Source: Acidobacteriota bacterium
GTDB taxonomy: Bacteria; Acidobacteriota; Polarisedimenticolia; JACPZX01
Reading direction: 5' to 3'
Length of the DNA stretch: 64,000 bases
Assembly: GCA_016195325.1 (NCBI GenBank)
Contig: JACPZX010000003.1
Coordinates: 30,411-94,410 of the forward strand
Position 1 is the stretch's first letter, and each line of letters starts with the position of its first letter. Shown piece by piece: positions 43,670-51,831 of the stretch. The notes beneath the pieces were generated by a model. The model was given only the letters and a program-made list of their open reading frames with translations, had not been told where the DNA came from and made no database searches. The translations under genes and the position numbers were made by a program.

Positions 43670-44149
43670 TTGGACACGATCGCCGCATACGAGCAGATGT
43701 TTCTCCTCACGAAGGCCAATGCGCTCGCTTGCCTGGAGCGCTGGGAGGAACTCGAGCGCCTTCTCAGGTATCTCCTGACGCGGTACCCCCGTGACCCCGA
43801 GGTAGTCCGGCACGCGGTGTCGTTGTTCAAGGCTCACGGCGACTTCCGGACCGCGTGGACATTGCTCCAGCACGCCGGGCGGGCGGCACGTGCCGTCGCC
43901 GACCGGAACGAGATCGAGTTCATTTGCACCGAGCAGCTCGAATGCCTCCACGCCCTTGGACGCACGAAAGCCGCGATCGGGCTCGGCAGGCGCGTGCTGA
44001 AAGAGTATCAAAGGCTCCCTTGCGTCCGGATCACGCTTGAGCACTTGAAGAACGGGACGCTCCGGGTCGAGCCATGGGCCCCTCGATGGGCAAAATTCCT
44101 CGCCGGGTTGAGGCGGGCAGCCCTCCGGTACCGCCGCTCGTCCCGCTAA
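43670..44149 (+). CDS. TPR-like protein, apparently lacking its 5' part
   Basis: 159 residues from TTG 43670. The frame is open back to 43565 and stays protein-like (WIRYQFAFKGNFGLALRH), but with no start codon, so the natural N-terminus is probably lost or earlier. Helix pairs such as LTKANALACLERWEELERL and LECLHALGRTKAAIGLG suggest tetratricopeptide-like repeats. It may be the remnant of a larger gene cut by the BrnT/BrnA insertion. Confidence 0.45.
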   Translation: MDTIAAYEQMFLLTKANALACLERWEELERLLRYLLTRYPRDPEVVRHAVSLFKAHGDFRTAWTLLQHAGRAARAVADRNEIEFICTEQLECLHALGRTKAAIGLGRRVLKEYQRLPCVRITLEHLKNGTLRVEPWAPRWAKFLAGLRRAALRYRRSSR

Positions 44150-44157
44150 AATCCCTG

Positions 44158-44187
44158 CTGACACCTCCCCACCCCTCGCGCTATCCT
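44158..44187 (+). promoter_or_regulatory. Promoter of the ThiS-like/BNR pair, leaderless spacing
   Basis: CTGACA at 44158-44163 and TATCCT at 44182-44187 are separated by 18 bases. The -10 ends five bases before ATG 44193, which has no Shine-Dalgarno, so transcription should start at or near the start codon. Confidence 0.5.
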
Positions 44188-44192
44188 CGGCC

Positions 44193-44480
44193 ATGGCCCG
44201 CGCCCTGACCGTCACCGTCAGCGTCCCCGGCGGGCTCCACGTCTGCTGCGACGGCGCCGACGAGCTCGCGCTCACCGTGCCGAGCGTGAAGGCCGCCCTC
44301 GACGAGCTCGAGCGCGCCCACCCGAACCTGCACCGCAGCATCTGCGACGAGACCGGGGCCGTGCGGCGCCACATCAACCTCTTCGTCAACACCGACCACA
44401 TCCGCGATCTCGAAGGACTCGAAACCGCGCTCGCGCCGGGGGACACCCTCAACGTCCTGCCGGCCGTCTCAGGAGGCTGA
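44193..44480 (+). CDS. MoaD/ThiS-family ubiquitin-like protein
   Basis: 95 residues ending in Gly-Gly, the mark of sulfur-carrier proteins that are adenylated at the C-terminus. NLFVNTDHIRDLEGLETAL and PGDTLNVLPAVSGG are the typical last strands of the beta-grasp fold. No thiF, moeB or molybdopterin genes are near. It ends three bases before the BNR-propeller gene, and I recall this pairing from other genomes. Confidence 0.82.
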   Translation: MARALTVTVSVPGGLHVCCDGADELALTVPSVKAALDELERAHPNLHRSICDETGAVRRHINLFVNTDHIRDLEGLETALAPGDTLNVLPAVSGG

Positions 44481-44483
44481 CCC

Positions 44484-45596
44484 ATGCCGGAGAAAGTGAT
44501 CCTCACCATCGGGACCAAGAAAGGTGTGTTCGTCGCCGAGTCGTCGAAGGCCCGCGGACGCTTCGCGCTGAGAGGGCCGTTCGGGCAGGGAGTCGCCGTC
44601 TACTCGACGCTCATCGACACACGCGGCAAGCCCCGCATCTACGCCTCGAGCTGCAACCCCTTCTTCGGCATGAAGGTCCTCGTCTCGACCGACCTCGGGA
44701 AGAAGTTCAAGGAGACGAAGTCGGCCCCGGCGTTTCCGAAAGAGGACGGCCGCGCCCTCGCCAACATCTGGTCTCTCGAGCCCGGCGACGGGAAGAACGA
44801 CCTGTGGTGCGGCGTCGAGCCGGCGTCTCTCTTCCGGAGCGGGGACGGCGGCGACACGTGGGAGATGGTCGAGGGGATCAGCAACCACGATCACGCCCGC
44901 AAGTGGCAGCCCGGCAACGGCGGACTGTGCCTGCACACGATCGTTCGCTCCGGGAATCGCGTGCACCTCGGCATCTCGACCGGTGGCCACTACCTGAGCG
45001 AGGACGGCGGGAAGACCTTCACCGCGTCGAACAAGGGGGTCGGCGCCGGCTTCAACCCCGACCCGTACCCCGAGTTCGGCCAGTGCGTGCACAAGATCGT
45101 CGCCCCCAAGGCGGCACCGGGGCGCATGTACATGCAGAACCACGGCGGCTGGGCCGACTGGGAGGGGCCCGGCGGGAAACGCCCCGACATCGGCGTCCTC
45201 CGGAGCGACGATTACGGGAAGTCGTGGCGCTCGATCGCGAAGGGGCTCCCGTCGGACTTCGGCTTTCCGATCGCCGTCCACCCGCACGATCCCGACACCG
45301 TCTACGTCGTGCCGCACGTGGGGGCGACCCGGACCTGCCCCGACGGCGCCCCAGCGGTCTGGCGCAGCGAGAACGGCGGCGGATCCTGGAAGAGGCTCGC
45401 GAAGGGCTTCCCGAAGAAAGAGTCCTTCTTCACGGTGCTGCGCGACGGGATGGACATCGACGAGACGAAGACTCCGGCCCTCTACTTCGGCACGACGACC
45501 GGCCAGGTCTGGATCGGCCGCGACGGCGGCGAGAAGTGGGACTGCCTCTTCGACTCGCTCCCTCCGGTCAACTGCGTGAAGGTGGCGGTGGTGTGA
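44484..45596 (+). CDS. BNR/WD40-like propeller protein (sialidase-like fold)
   Basis: 370 residues, no signal peptide. Repeats of the Asp-box type are seen, for example SGDGGDTWEMV, SEDGGKTFTAS, SDDYGKSWRSI and SENGGGSWKRL, giving a six-bladed propeller. The sialidase Arg triad is not evident, so the name should not be taken as activity. It follows the ubiquitin-like gene directly and probably acts with it in the cytoplasm. Confidence 0.78.
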   Translation: MPEKVILTIGTKKGVFVAESSKARGRFALRGPFGQGVAVYSTLIDTRGKPRIYASSCNPFFGMKVLVSTDLGKKFKETKSAPAFPKEDGRALANIWSLEPGDGKNDLWCGVEPASLFRSGDGGDTWEMVEGISNHDHARKWQPGNGGLCLHTIVRSGNRVHLGISTGGHYLSEDGGKTFTASNKGVGAGFNPDPYPEFGQCVHKIVAPKAAPGRMYMQNHGGWADWEGPGGKRPDIGVLRSDDYGKSWRSIAKGLPSDFGFPIAVHPHDPDTVYVVPHVGATRTCPDGAPAVWRSENGGGSWKRLAKGFPKKESFFTVLRDGMDIDETKTPALYFGTTTGQVWIGRDGGEKWDCLFDSLPPVNCVKVAVV

Positions 45597-45604
45597 GTTC
45601 TGGG

Positions 45605-45868
45605 ATGCGAACGCTGACCTACCTGGTTCGGATCAACAAGGATCCCGGAAGCGATTGGGGCGCGTCGGTTCCCGATCTGCCCGGATGCGTGGCGACGGGG
45701 AAGACGATCGACGCCGCGCTGCGACGCATTCAGGGCGCCATCGAGCTTCATCTCCGCGGCATGCGAGCGGACGGAGTTCGGCCACCCCGTCCCCGCCATC
45801 GAACCGTCGTCCCGCGGAAGACGACGCGCCAGGTGGATTTCTACGCCACTGTCCAGGTCGCGGCCTGA
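45605..45868 (+). CDS. Solitary HicB-like antitoxin-fold protein
   Basis: 87 residues from ATG 45605; GTG 45593 overlaps the previous stop as GTGA and is possible. LTYLVRINKDPGSDWGASVP and DLPGCVATGKTIDAALRR are the HicB partial RNase H fold. No HicA gene is next to it on either side. It may be a lone regulator or the remains of a pair. Confidence 0.72.
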   Translation: MRTLTYLVRINKDPGSDWGASVPDLPGCVATGKTIDAALRRIQGAIELHLRGMRADGVRPPRPRHRTVVPRKTTRQVDFYATVQVAA

Positions 45869-45899
45869 TCGTCGAGGCGCGCGGCGACACTGAGGCACC

Positions 45900-46568
45900 G
45901 TGCCACAACCCACGTTCGTGCCGCTCGCCGGCTACCAGGAGTACCCGCCTGACGTCATGAAGCGGCGCGCGGAGGAGTTCTACGCGGAGGTCCGGCGGCG
46001 GCGAACGGTGCGGGATTTCTCCGACCGGCCGGTTCCGCGCGAGGTCATCGAGAGTTGCCTGCGCGCGGCGGGAACGGCCCCCAACGGCGCGAACATGCAG
46101 CCGTGGCACTTCGTCGCCGTCCACGACCCCGCGATCAAGCGGAGGATCCGCCTCGGAGCCGAGGCGGAAGAACATGCGTTCTACCACGGCACGGCGCCGC
46201 AGGAGTGGCTCGACGCCCTCGCCCCGCTCGGGACCGACGAGAACAAGCCCTTCCTCGAGATCGCACCGTACCTGATCGTGATCTTCGCCCAGGGGTTCGG
46301 GGTGCTTCCGGACGGCCGGAAGGTGAAGCACTACTACGCCCAGGAGTCGGTCGGCATCGCGACAGGAATCCTCATCACGGCCCTCCACCACGCCGGGCTC
46401 GCCTCCCTCACGCACACGCCGAGCCCGATGGGGTTCCTGAACGAGATCCTCGGGCGGCCGTCGCACGAGCGGCCGTTCCTCATTCTCGTGACGGGCTACC
46501 CGGCCGAGGGGGCCATGGTGCCGGCGATCACGAAGAAGCCGATCGAGGAGATCGCGACGTTCGTCTGA
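45900..46568 (+). CDS. Nitroreductase-family FMN oxidoreductase, iodotyrosine-deiodinase-like
   Basis: 222 residues from GTG 45900. [15 protein letters not shown] opens the FMN-binding part, [15 protein letters not shown] is typical of the nitroreductase/IYD subgroup, and [18 protein letters not shown] and VTGYPAEGA complete the FMN site. It forms a homodimer in known members. Substrate is open: halogenated phenols or flavin-linked reductions are possible. Confidence 0.85.
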   Translation: MPQPTFVPLAGYQEYPPDVMKRRAEEFYAEVRRRRTVRDFSDRPVPREVIESCLRAAGTAPNGANMQPWHFVAVHDPAIKRRIRLGAEAEEHAFYHGTAPQEWLDALAPLGTDENKPFLEIAPYLIVIFAQGFGVLPDGRKVKHYYAQESVGIATGILITALHHAGLASLTHTPSPMGFLNEILGRPSHERPFLILVTGYPAEGAMVPAITKKPIEEIATFV

Positions 46569-46589
46569 GCGGGCGTCACCGAAGATCCG

Positions 46590-46925
46590 ATGGCCATGCG
46601 GTTCGGCAACCTCCCTTTCACGACCACCGACTGGAAGGCCGTGCCGCCGGTGACGTATCCGGGTGAAACCGGCACGGCCGTCTGGCGCACAGTCGAGGCC
46701 GGCGACGTCCGAGTGCGCATCATCGAGTACAGCGCGGGGTATCTCGCCGATCACTGGTGCCGCCGGGGGCACGTGATCCTCGTGCTCGAAGGGGAGCTGA
46801 TCACTGAGCTCGAGGACGGCCGCGTGGTGACGCTCACCGAGGGGATGAGCTACCAGGTGGCCGACGATGTCGCGCCGCACCGATCACGGACCGAGACCGG
46901 AGCCCGGCTCTTCGTGGTGGACTAG
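46590..46925 (+). CDS. DHCW-motif cupin-fold protein
   Basis: 111 residues. The protein has the sequence ADHWCRRGHVILVLEGEL, the DHCW-type cupin pattern, and a late BVAPHRS-like stretch reading DDVAPHRSRTE with a His. Cupins of this type bind a metal; their reaction is unknown. It follows the nitroreductase by 21 bases and precedes a CPBP protease by nine. Confidence 0.78.
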   Translation: MAMRFGNLPFTTTDWKAVPPVTYPGETGTAVWRTVEAGDVRVRIIEYSAGYLADHWCRRGHVILVLEGELITELEDGRVVTLTEGMSYQVADDVAPHRSRTETGARLFVVD

Positions 46926-46934
46926 GGAAACGCC

Positions 46935-47600
46935 TTGGCCTCCGCGCCCGACCCCTTCGCCGAGAAGCTCCGCGGCTTCGGAGCGGCGGGCGTCCTCTCG
47001 ATGCTGGTCGTTCTGGCCGGCCAGATCGTCCCGCCCCTCGGAGCCCTCCTCGCGCTCGCGTGGACCCATCGGTCGCGCACGCCGTGGCGCGACGTCGGAT
47101 ACCTCCGGCCGAAGAGCTGGTGGCTGACGATCGCCCGCGGCGTCGCCTTCGGTGCTGCGTTGAAGATCGCGCTGAAGGCGATCGTGATGCCCCTCCTCGG
47201 CGCCCCTGCCGTCAACCCGGCGTACCATTTCCTCGAGGGGAACACCGCGGCGCTCCCGGGGATGGTCCTCACCATGATCTTCGTCGCCGGGTTCGGGGAG
47301 GAGACGCTCTTCCGGGGGTTTCTCTTCGAGCGGCTCGGGAAGCTGATGGGACGCGGCGCCGGCGCGCGGATCGCGATCGTTATCCTCACCTCGGCTTTTT
47401 TCGCAAGCCTTCACTTCAAGGAGCAGGGGATCGCCGGCGTGGAGCAGGCGATCATCACCGGTCTCGTCTTCGGCACGATGTACTCGGTGACCGGGTGCCT
47501 CTGGCCGGTCATCGTCGCGCACGCCGCCTTCGACCTGACCGCGGTCGCCGTGATCTATCTGGGCCTCGAGCCCGCCGTCGCCCACCTCGTCTTCGGCTGA
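46935..47600 (+). CDS. CPBP-family intramembrane metalloprotease
   Basis: 221 residues from TTG 46935. Glu122-Glu123 and Arg127 (in GFGEETLFRGFL) are the first catalytic motif; His in ASLHFKEQ and the C-terminal VIVAHAAFDL are the second and third. Seven to eight hydrophobic segments are present. It is only distantly similar to the CPBP protein at 11056-12015. Confidence 0.83.
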   Translation: MASAPDPFAEKLRGFGAAGVLSMLVVLAGQIVPPLGALLALAWTHRSRTPWRDVGYLRPKSWWLTIARGVAFGAALKIALKAIVMPLLGAPAVNPAYHFLEGNTAALPGMVLTMIFVAGFGEETLFRGFLFERLGKLMGRGAGARIAIVILTSAFFASLHFKEQGIAGVEQAIITGLVFGTMYSVTGCLWPVIVAHAAFDLTAVAVIYLGLEPAVAHLVFG

Positions 47601-47625
47601 GCACAATCCCTCCCTTTCCACGGAC

Positions 47626-47654
47626 TTGCCAATGCTTCCTATTCTGCGTAGCAT
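47626..47654 (+). promoter_or_regulatory. Promoter of the zincin-like protein gene
   Basis: TTGCCA at 47626-47631 and TAGCAT at 47649-47654 are separated by 17 bases. The predicted start near 47661 gives a short leader that includes AGAGGAG before ATG 47688. Confidence 0.45.
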
Positions 47655-47687
47655 GGCCGGCACCACCCTTCGAAGAGGAGATTCCCG

Positions 47688-48407
47688 ATGGCCAACATCA
47701 AGATTGCCGTCGTCAACGCCAGCACCGTCGTCACCGACGCGAAGCTCGTCCAGAAGGTCGTCGCCGCGCTTCAGACGCAGGTGACGCGCGACTTCGCCCC
47801 CGCGTGGGGGATCGACGCGGACCTGCGGTACGTCCCGAAGGGATCGAAGCCGGCCGCCGGCGAGTGGTGGCTCGTCATCCTCGACAACTCCGATCAGGCC
47901 GGCGCCCTCGGGTACCACGACGTCACGAAAGCCGGCCTCCCCCTCGGGAAGGTCTTCGCCAGGACCGACCTCGATTACGGCGAGCAGTGGAGCTGCACGG
48001 CGAGCCACGAGCTGCTCGAGATGCTCGCCGACCCGAGCATCAACCTCACGGTCTTCGACGAGACGACGGCGGGCGGGCGCCTCTACGCCTACGAGGTCTG
48101 CGACGCATGCGAGGCGGAGCCGTTCGGCTACAAGATCAACGGGGTCCTCGTCTCCGACTTCGTCTACCCTGCGTGGTTCGAATCGTTCCGGAAGACCGGG
48201 ACGCAGTTCGACCACACGAAGAAGATCTCGAAGCCCTTCAAGCTCGTCAAAGGCGGGTACATCGGCGTCTACGATGTCCGATCGGGGTCGGGGTGGACCC
48301 AGGTGACGGCCGAGAAGATCAACTACCGGTCGAGGCCGCCGGTGGGAAGCCGCCGCGAGCGCCGGAACGTCCCGATGGCCCAGCGCATCGCCAGCACCGC
48401 GAGGTGA
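47688..48407 (+). CDS. Zincin-like protein with HExxxxxxD motif
   Basis: 239 residues. AGAGGAG precedes the ATG. CTASHELLEMLADPSINL has HE with an Asp seven positions after the Glu, and downstream is a pair of Cys in EVCDACEAEPFGY. The pattern recalls secreted or phage-type metallopeptidases, but no signal peptide is evident. I have seen similar proteins annotated only as hypothetical. The catalytic role is inferred. Confidence 0.55.
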   Translation: MANIKIAVVNASTVVTDAKLVQKVVAALQTQVTRDFAPAWGIDADLRYVPKGSKPAAGEWWLVILDNSDQAGALGYHDVTKAGLPLGKVFARTDLDYGEQWSCTASHELLEMLADPSINLTVFDETTAGGRLYAYEVCDACEAEPFGYKINGVLVSDFVYPAWFESFRKTGTQFDHTKKISKPFKLVKGGYIGVYDVRSGSGWTQVTAEKINYRSRPPVGSRRERRNVPMAQRIASTAR

Positions 48408-48424
48408 TCGAGACGCGCCTCGGG

Positions 48425-48430
48425 TAGAAT
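48425..48430 (+). promoter_or_regulatory. -10 box with leaderless spacing
   Basis: TAGAAT ends six bases before GTG 48437. No -35 of quality is seen and no Shine-Dalgarno precedes the GTG. Confidence 0.35.
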
Positions 48431-48436
48431 GACGGC

Positions 48437-49237
48437 GTGACGACAGAGCAGCCAGCCGCCGCCCCCGACTACGGCCTCGACGCCCCGGGTGTCGTGCGGA
48501 ACATGGCGATCGTCGGGGCGGCGGGGCTGCTCGTCGGGACGGGCGCGCTGGTGGGCCTCCTCCCGAAGGAATGGGTTGGAAACCTGTTCGGGGTCGTCAC
48601 GCTCCGCCTCCCGCTCGTGGGCTTAGGCCTCGGACCCGGCATCGGCTGCGCCGCCATGGCGGTCTGGATGCTCTGGTCGAGCAAGGTCGGGAAGGCGCGC
48701 GAGCGCGAGAGGCTGCTCGACAACGTCTCATGGCGCGGCGACGAGCGGGTGCTCGACGTCGGGTGCGGCCGCGGGGTGGTCCTCGTCGGCGCGGCGAGGA
48801 GACTGAAGAGCGGCGCGGCGTTCGGGATCGACCTCTGGCAGGCGGAGGACCTCTCCGGCAACCGACCGTCGGCGACGGTGCGGAACGCGCAGCTCGAGGG
48901 TGTGGGAGATCGCGTTTACGTCCAGACCGCCGACATGCGGTCTCTTCCCTTCCGCGATCGCTCCTTCGACGTCGTGACGTCCTGCGCGGCGATCCACAAC
49001 CTCTACAAGGCCGAAGACCGCGAGAAGGCGATTCGCGAGGTCGCGCGCGTGCTGAAGCCGGGAGGGCACGCGATCATCTCGGACATCCGGCACCACGGCG
49101 AGTACGCGCGGGCGTTCGCGTCGAGCGGCTGCGGCGAGGCCCGGCTGACGGAGTCCCGGCTCGTCGGCGCGGCCCTCGGACTCATCACCTTCGGCTCGCT
49201 GCGGCCGAACACGCTGGTCGCGAGGAAATCGCACTGA
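48437..49237 (+). CDS. Membrane-anchored class I SAM methyltransferase
   Basis: 266 residues from GTG 48437. Two hydrophobic segments (IVGAAGLLVGTGALVGLL and the GLGLGPGIGCAAMAVWML region) precede the catalytic domain, whose motif I is VLDVGCGRGVVLVGAA and motif III VLKPGGHAIISDI. Membrane anchoring suggests a lipid or quinone-like acceptor. The gene stands alone with its own likely start site. Confidence 0.8.
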   Translation: MTTEQPAAAPDYGLDAPGVVRNMAIVGAAGLLVGTGALVGLLPKEWVGNLFGVVTLRLPLVGLGLGPGIGCAAMAVWMLWSSKVGKARERERLLDNVSWRGDERVLDVGCGRGVVLVGAARRLKSGAAFGIDLWQAEDLSGNRPSATVRNAQLEGVGDRVYVQTADMRSLPFRDRSFDVVTSCAAIHNLYKAEDREKAIREVARVLKPGGHAIISDIRHHGEYARAFASSGCGEARLTESRLVGAALGLITFGSLRPNTLVARKSH

Positions 49238-49308
49238 CCTCGTGACGCGCGCCGCCGGTCACACGTGGCCCCTTCGGGGAGTCCAAGAGGGTGGAAAGGA
49301 GAACCCTC

Positions 49309-49716
49309 ATGAAACGCTTCGACGTGCAGGCCATCGAGCTTTCCGTCCCCCGTGCCACGGCGCTGGAGTTCATCGCCGATCCGGCGCAGTTGCCGAGGTG
49401 GACGAGCGCCTTCGCATCCGTCAGCCCCGGCCGGGCGGTCCTGCGAACGCCGGCCGGAGAGGTCGCGATCGAGTTGAAGGTGTCGGCTTCGCCCGAGCAC
49501 GGGACGATCGACTGGCGCATGGTCTTCCCCGATCGGAGCGTTGCGACCGCCTTCTCGCGCCTCGTGGCGATCGACCGGGACCACTGCGTCTACTGCTTCG
49601 TCCTCACGCCGCCACCGGTCCCGCTGGAGCGCCTCGAGGGGGCGCTCGAGGCTCAGTCGCAGACGCTCGCCGAAGAGCTCCGAAGGCTCAAGGCGATCCT
49701 CGAGGACCATGGCTGA
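49309..49716 (+). CDS. SRPBCC-fold ligand-binding protein
   Basis: 135 residues from ATG 49309 after AAAGGAGAA. It opens IELSVPRATALEFIADPAQL, the START/Bet v1-like beginning, and ends with a long helix (LERLEGALEAQSQTLAEEL). Such domains bind hydrophobic ligands. Its stop overlaps the sigma-factor start by eight bases, which links the two in expression. Confidence 0.75.
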   Translation: MKRFDVQAIELSVPRATALEFIADPAQLPRWTSAFASVSPGRAVLRTPAGEVAIELKVSASPEHGTIDWRMVFPDRSVATAFSRLVAIDRDHCVYCFVLTPPPVPLERLEGALEAQSQTLAEELRRLKAILEDHG

Positions 49717-50551
49717 GAGTCGACCCGCGCCGAGGCATCCGGACCTGGAGGCCGACGTGGCCCGGGCCCGGGGTGGAGATCGCGACGCCCTGGAATCGGT
49801 GGTCCGCGCCGTGCAGCGCGACGTGCACGCTCTGGCGGTCCGGTTCCTCTGGCACCCGCAGGACGCCGAGGACGCGACGCAGGAGATCCTCGTGCGGGTC
49901 ATCACAGGGCTTGCGGGCTTCCGCGGCGACAGCGCCTTCACGACCTGGGTCTATCGTCTTGCGTCCAACACCCTGCTGACGCTTCGAAGGCAGCGGATGG
50001 AGGAGCGTGCGACGAGCTTCGACGCCTTCGGCGAAGATCTGGGCCGGGGGCTCAGGGACGACCCGCTGCGCACCGAACCCGGCGTCGACGAGGCGCTGCT
50101 CCTGGAGGAGGTCAAGATAGGGTGCACGCTCGCGATGCTCCTCTGTCTCGATCGCGGCCATCGGATGGCGTACATCCTCGGGGAGATCGTCGAGCTGGAT
50201 CACCGGGAGGCCGCGGAGGTGCTCGAGATCTCCAAGGCGGCCTTTCGCAAGCGGCTGTCCCGGGCGCGGGCGAGCATCACGTCGTTCATGACCGCGCGCT
50301 GCGGTCTGGTCAACCCGGACAGCGCGTGCCGATGTCGCCGGCGCGTCGCGACCGCGATCGATCTCGGCCGCGTCGATCCCGCGAAGCTGCTCTTCGCGTC
50401 GTCACTCGATCAGGCGAAGCGCTTCCCGCAGGTGCTGGTGAAAATCCGGGCGCTCGAGGAGACCCGGCGAGCGGCCGCGCTCTACAGATGCCACACGGAG
50501 CCGCAGCCCTCCGAGGGGTTCGTCTCCTGGTTGAGGAAGACGCTCGAGTGA
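49709..50551 (+). CDS. ECF sigma factor with Cys-rich C-terminal tail
   Basis: 280 residues. Region 2 reads FLWHPQDAEDATQEILVRV and region 4 has AEVLEISKAAFRKRLSRARA. A tail of about 85 residues follows, with CGLVNPDSACRCRRRV (four Cys) and a final basic helix. The tail may bind zinc or sense redox. No anti-sigma gene adjoins it; the partner may be the SRPBCC protein or the tail itself. It is convergent with the next gene. Confidence 0.82.
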   Translation: MAESRPAPRHPDLEADVARARGGDRDALESVVRAVQRDVHALAVRFLWHPQDAEDATQEILVRVITGLAGFRGDSAFTTWVYRLASNTLLTLRRQRMEERATSFDAFGEDLGRGLRDDPLRTEPGVDEALLLEEVKIGCTLAMLLCLDRGHRMAYILGEIVELDHREAAEVLEISKAAFRKRLSRARASITSFMTARCGLVNPDSACRCRRRVATAIDLGRVDPAKLLFASSLDQAKRFPQVLVKIRALEETRRAAALYRCHTEPQPSEGFVSWLRKTLE

Positions 50552-50572
50552 TGTCGCGCCGCCGGATCCGCC

Positions 50573-51172
50573 TTACGCCGCCGGGCCGTCGCCGATCAGC
50601 TCGTCGTGGGCCGACGCCACGATGAGGAGGAGGCACCCCTTCTCGGTCGAGACGATGCGGTGGAGACTTCCGGCGTTCGCCCGGACGTAGTCTCCCCCCT
50701 TCAGCTTCACTTCGTTCAGGGTGAGGTCCCCTTCGATGACGTAGCAGTCCTCGTCCTCGGTGTGCCGGTGGCCGGGGTAGGTCGTCCCGGCGGCCATGCG
50801 GACGAGCATGGTCATGCGATCGTCGGCCTCGTCGTGGAAGAGGCGGCGCGTCTCGATGCCGTCGATGCCTGTGGGCGTCCAGACGGCGTCGCGGGCGAGG
50901 GCGAAGACGACGTCGCTTTGCTTCGCCTGCTGAATTCTCTCCACGACCCGCGCGCGGAGCGATGCCGGCGGCGCCACCTCGGGGGCGGCGAGCGGGAGGT
51001 CCCGGAGCGCCGCCTCGACGCCGCCCACCTCGGCCCGGCAGGCGTCGCAGAGCGCGAGGTGCTCCTGAAACGATGCCTCCTCTTCGGGATCGAGCGCGCC
51101 GAGGGCGTGGAGCGCGGCGAGGTCTTTCTGGACATCGTCGAGATGGTCGAGATCGTGTCGAGACGGCGTCAT
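50573..51172 (-). CDS. ChrR-like anti-sigma factor with cupin domain
   Basis: 199 residues. The N-terminal part has HLALCDACRAE, with His and two Cys of the zinc-binding anti-sigma domain. The C-terminal cupin has YPGHRHTEDEDCYVIEGDLTL and SLHRIV, giving a metal site. ChrR-type proteins hold an ECF sigma factor inactive until singlet oxygen or oxidants act. Its ATG overlaps the sigma gene stop (ATGA), so it controls the sigma at 51169-51777. Confidence 0.85.
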   Translation of the reverse strand: MTPSRHDLDHLDDVQKDLAALHALGALDPEEEASFQEHLALCDACRAEVGGVEAALRDLPLAAPEVAPPASLRARVVERIQQAKQSDVVFALARDAVWTPTGIDGIETRRLFHDEADDRMTMLVRMAAGTTYPGHRHTEDEDCYVIEGDLTLNEVKLKGGDYVRANAGSLHRIVSTEKGCLLLIVASAHDELIGDGPAA

Positions 51173-51777
51173 GCGATTCCCCTATCCGACGCGACCAGGG
51201 CGCGGCGCAGAGTTGCGAGGGCGGCGCGGATTCTCGTCTTGACGGTCCCGAGAGGCTCCCCGAGGGCCTCGGCGACCTCCGAGTGGCTCATCCCGGAGAA
51301 GTAGGCCGCCTCGACAGCCCGCCGCTGCTCCGGCGGGAGAGAGCGCAGCGCCGCGCGCACGTTCCGGGCTCTCTCCATCTCGAGCGACGCCGACTCCGGC
51401 CCCGGGCTCGGGTCGGCGATGTGAAGGATGTCGACGAGAGGCTCTTCGGGCCCCGATTGGCGGGAGCGCGAGCGATAGATGTCGATGGCCCGCGACCGCG
51501 CCAGGTTGAGGAGCCACGCGAGCGCGCTTCCCCGGCGGAGGTCGAAGCGGGATGCCTCTCGCCACACCTGGGCGTAAACGTCGATGGTCGCCTCCTCCGC
51601 CGCCGGCCTGTCCCGCAGGATCTTCAGCGTGAGGCCGAAGACCCTCGAGCTGGTGGCATCGTACAGGGCCCCCAGGGCCTGCTCGCTTCCCGAGGCGATC
51701 CGGGAGATGAGGGGGGCGAGGGGGTCGGGGGGTGGTGCCAGGGGTCCGGCCTCGGCGGTGACCAAGCGCAGCTCCAT
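51169..51777 (-). CDS. ECF sigma factor, RpoE/ChrR-partner type
   Basis: 202 residues. Region 2: VFGLTLKILRDRPAAEEATIDVYAQ is split here as the helix that binds the -10; region 4: YFSGMSHSEVAEALGEPLG and VKTRIRAALATLR. Coupled to the ChrR-like gene, it is the expected sigma of an oxidative or photo-oxidative stress response. No typical -35 such as TGATC is obvious upstream, but the start is only about 55 bases from mdh. Confidence 0.85.
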   Translation of the reverse strand: MELRLVTAEAGPLAPPPDPLAPLISRIASGSEQALGALYDATSSRVFGLTLKILRDRPAAEEATIDVYAQVWREASRFDLRRGSALAWLLNLARSRAIDIYRSRSRQSGPEEPLVDILHIADPSPGPESASLEMERARNVRAALRSLPPEQRRAVEAAYFSGMSHSEVAEALGEPLGTVKTRIRAALATLRRALVASDRGIA

Positions 51778-51831
51778 GAAAGAGGTTACGGCGGGGGGGC
51801 AGCCCCCGGATTGATTCCTGATCGACTTTTT

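Noticed and set aside
44484-45596. Sialidase or other glycoside hydrolase activity for the BNR protein
   Set aside because: Asp-box repeats alone do not show it; there is no signal peptide and the catalytic arginines are not evident.
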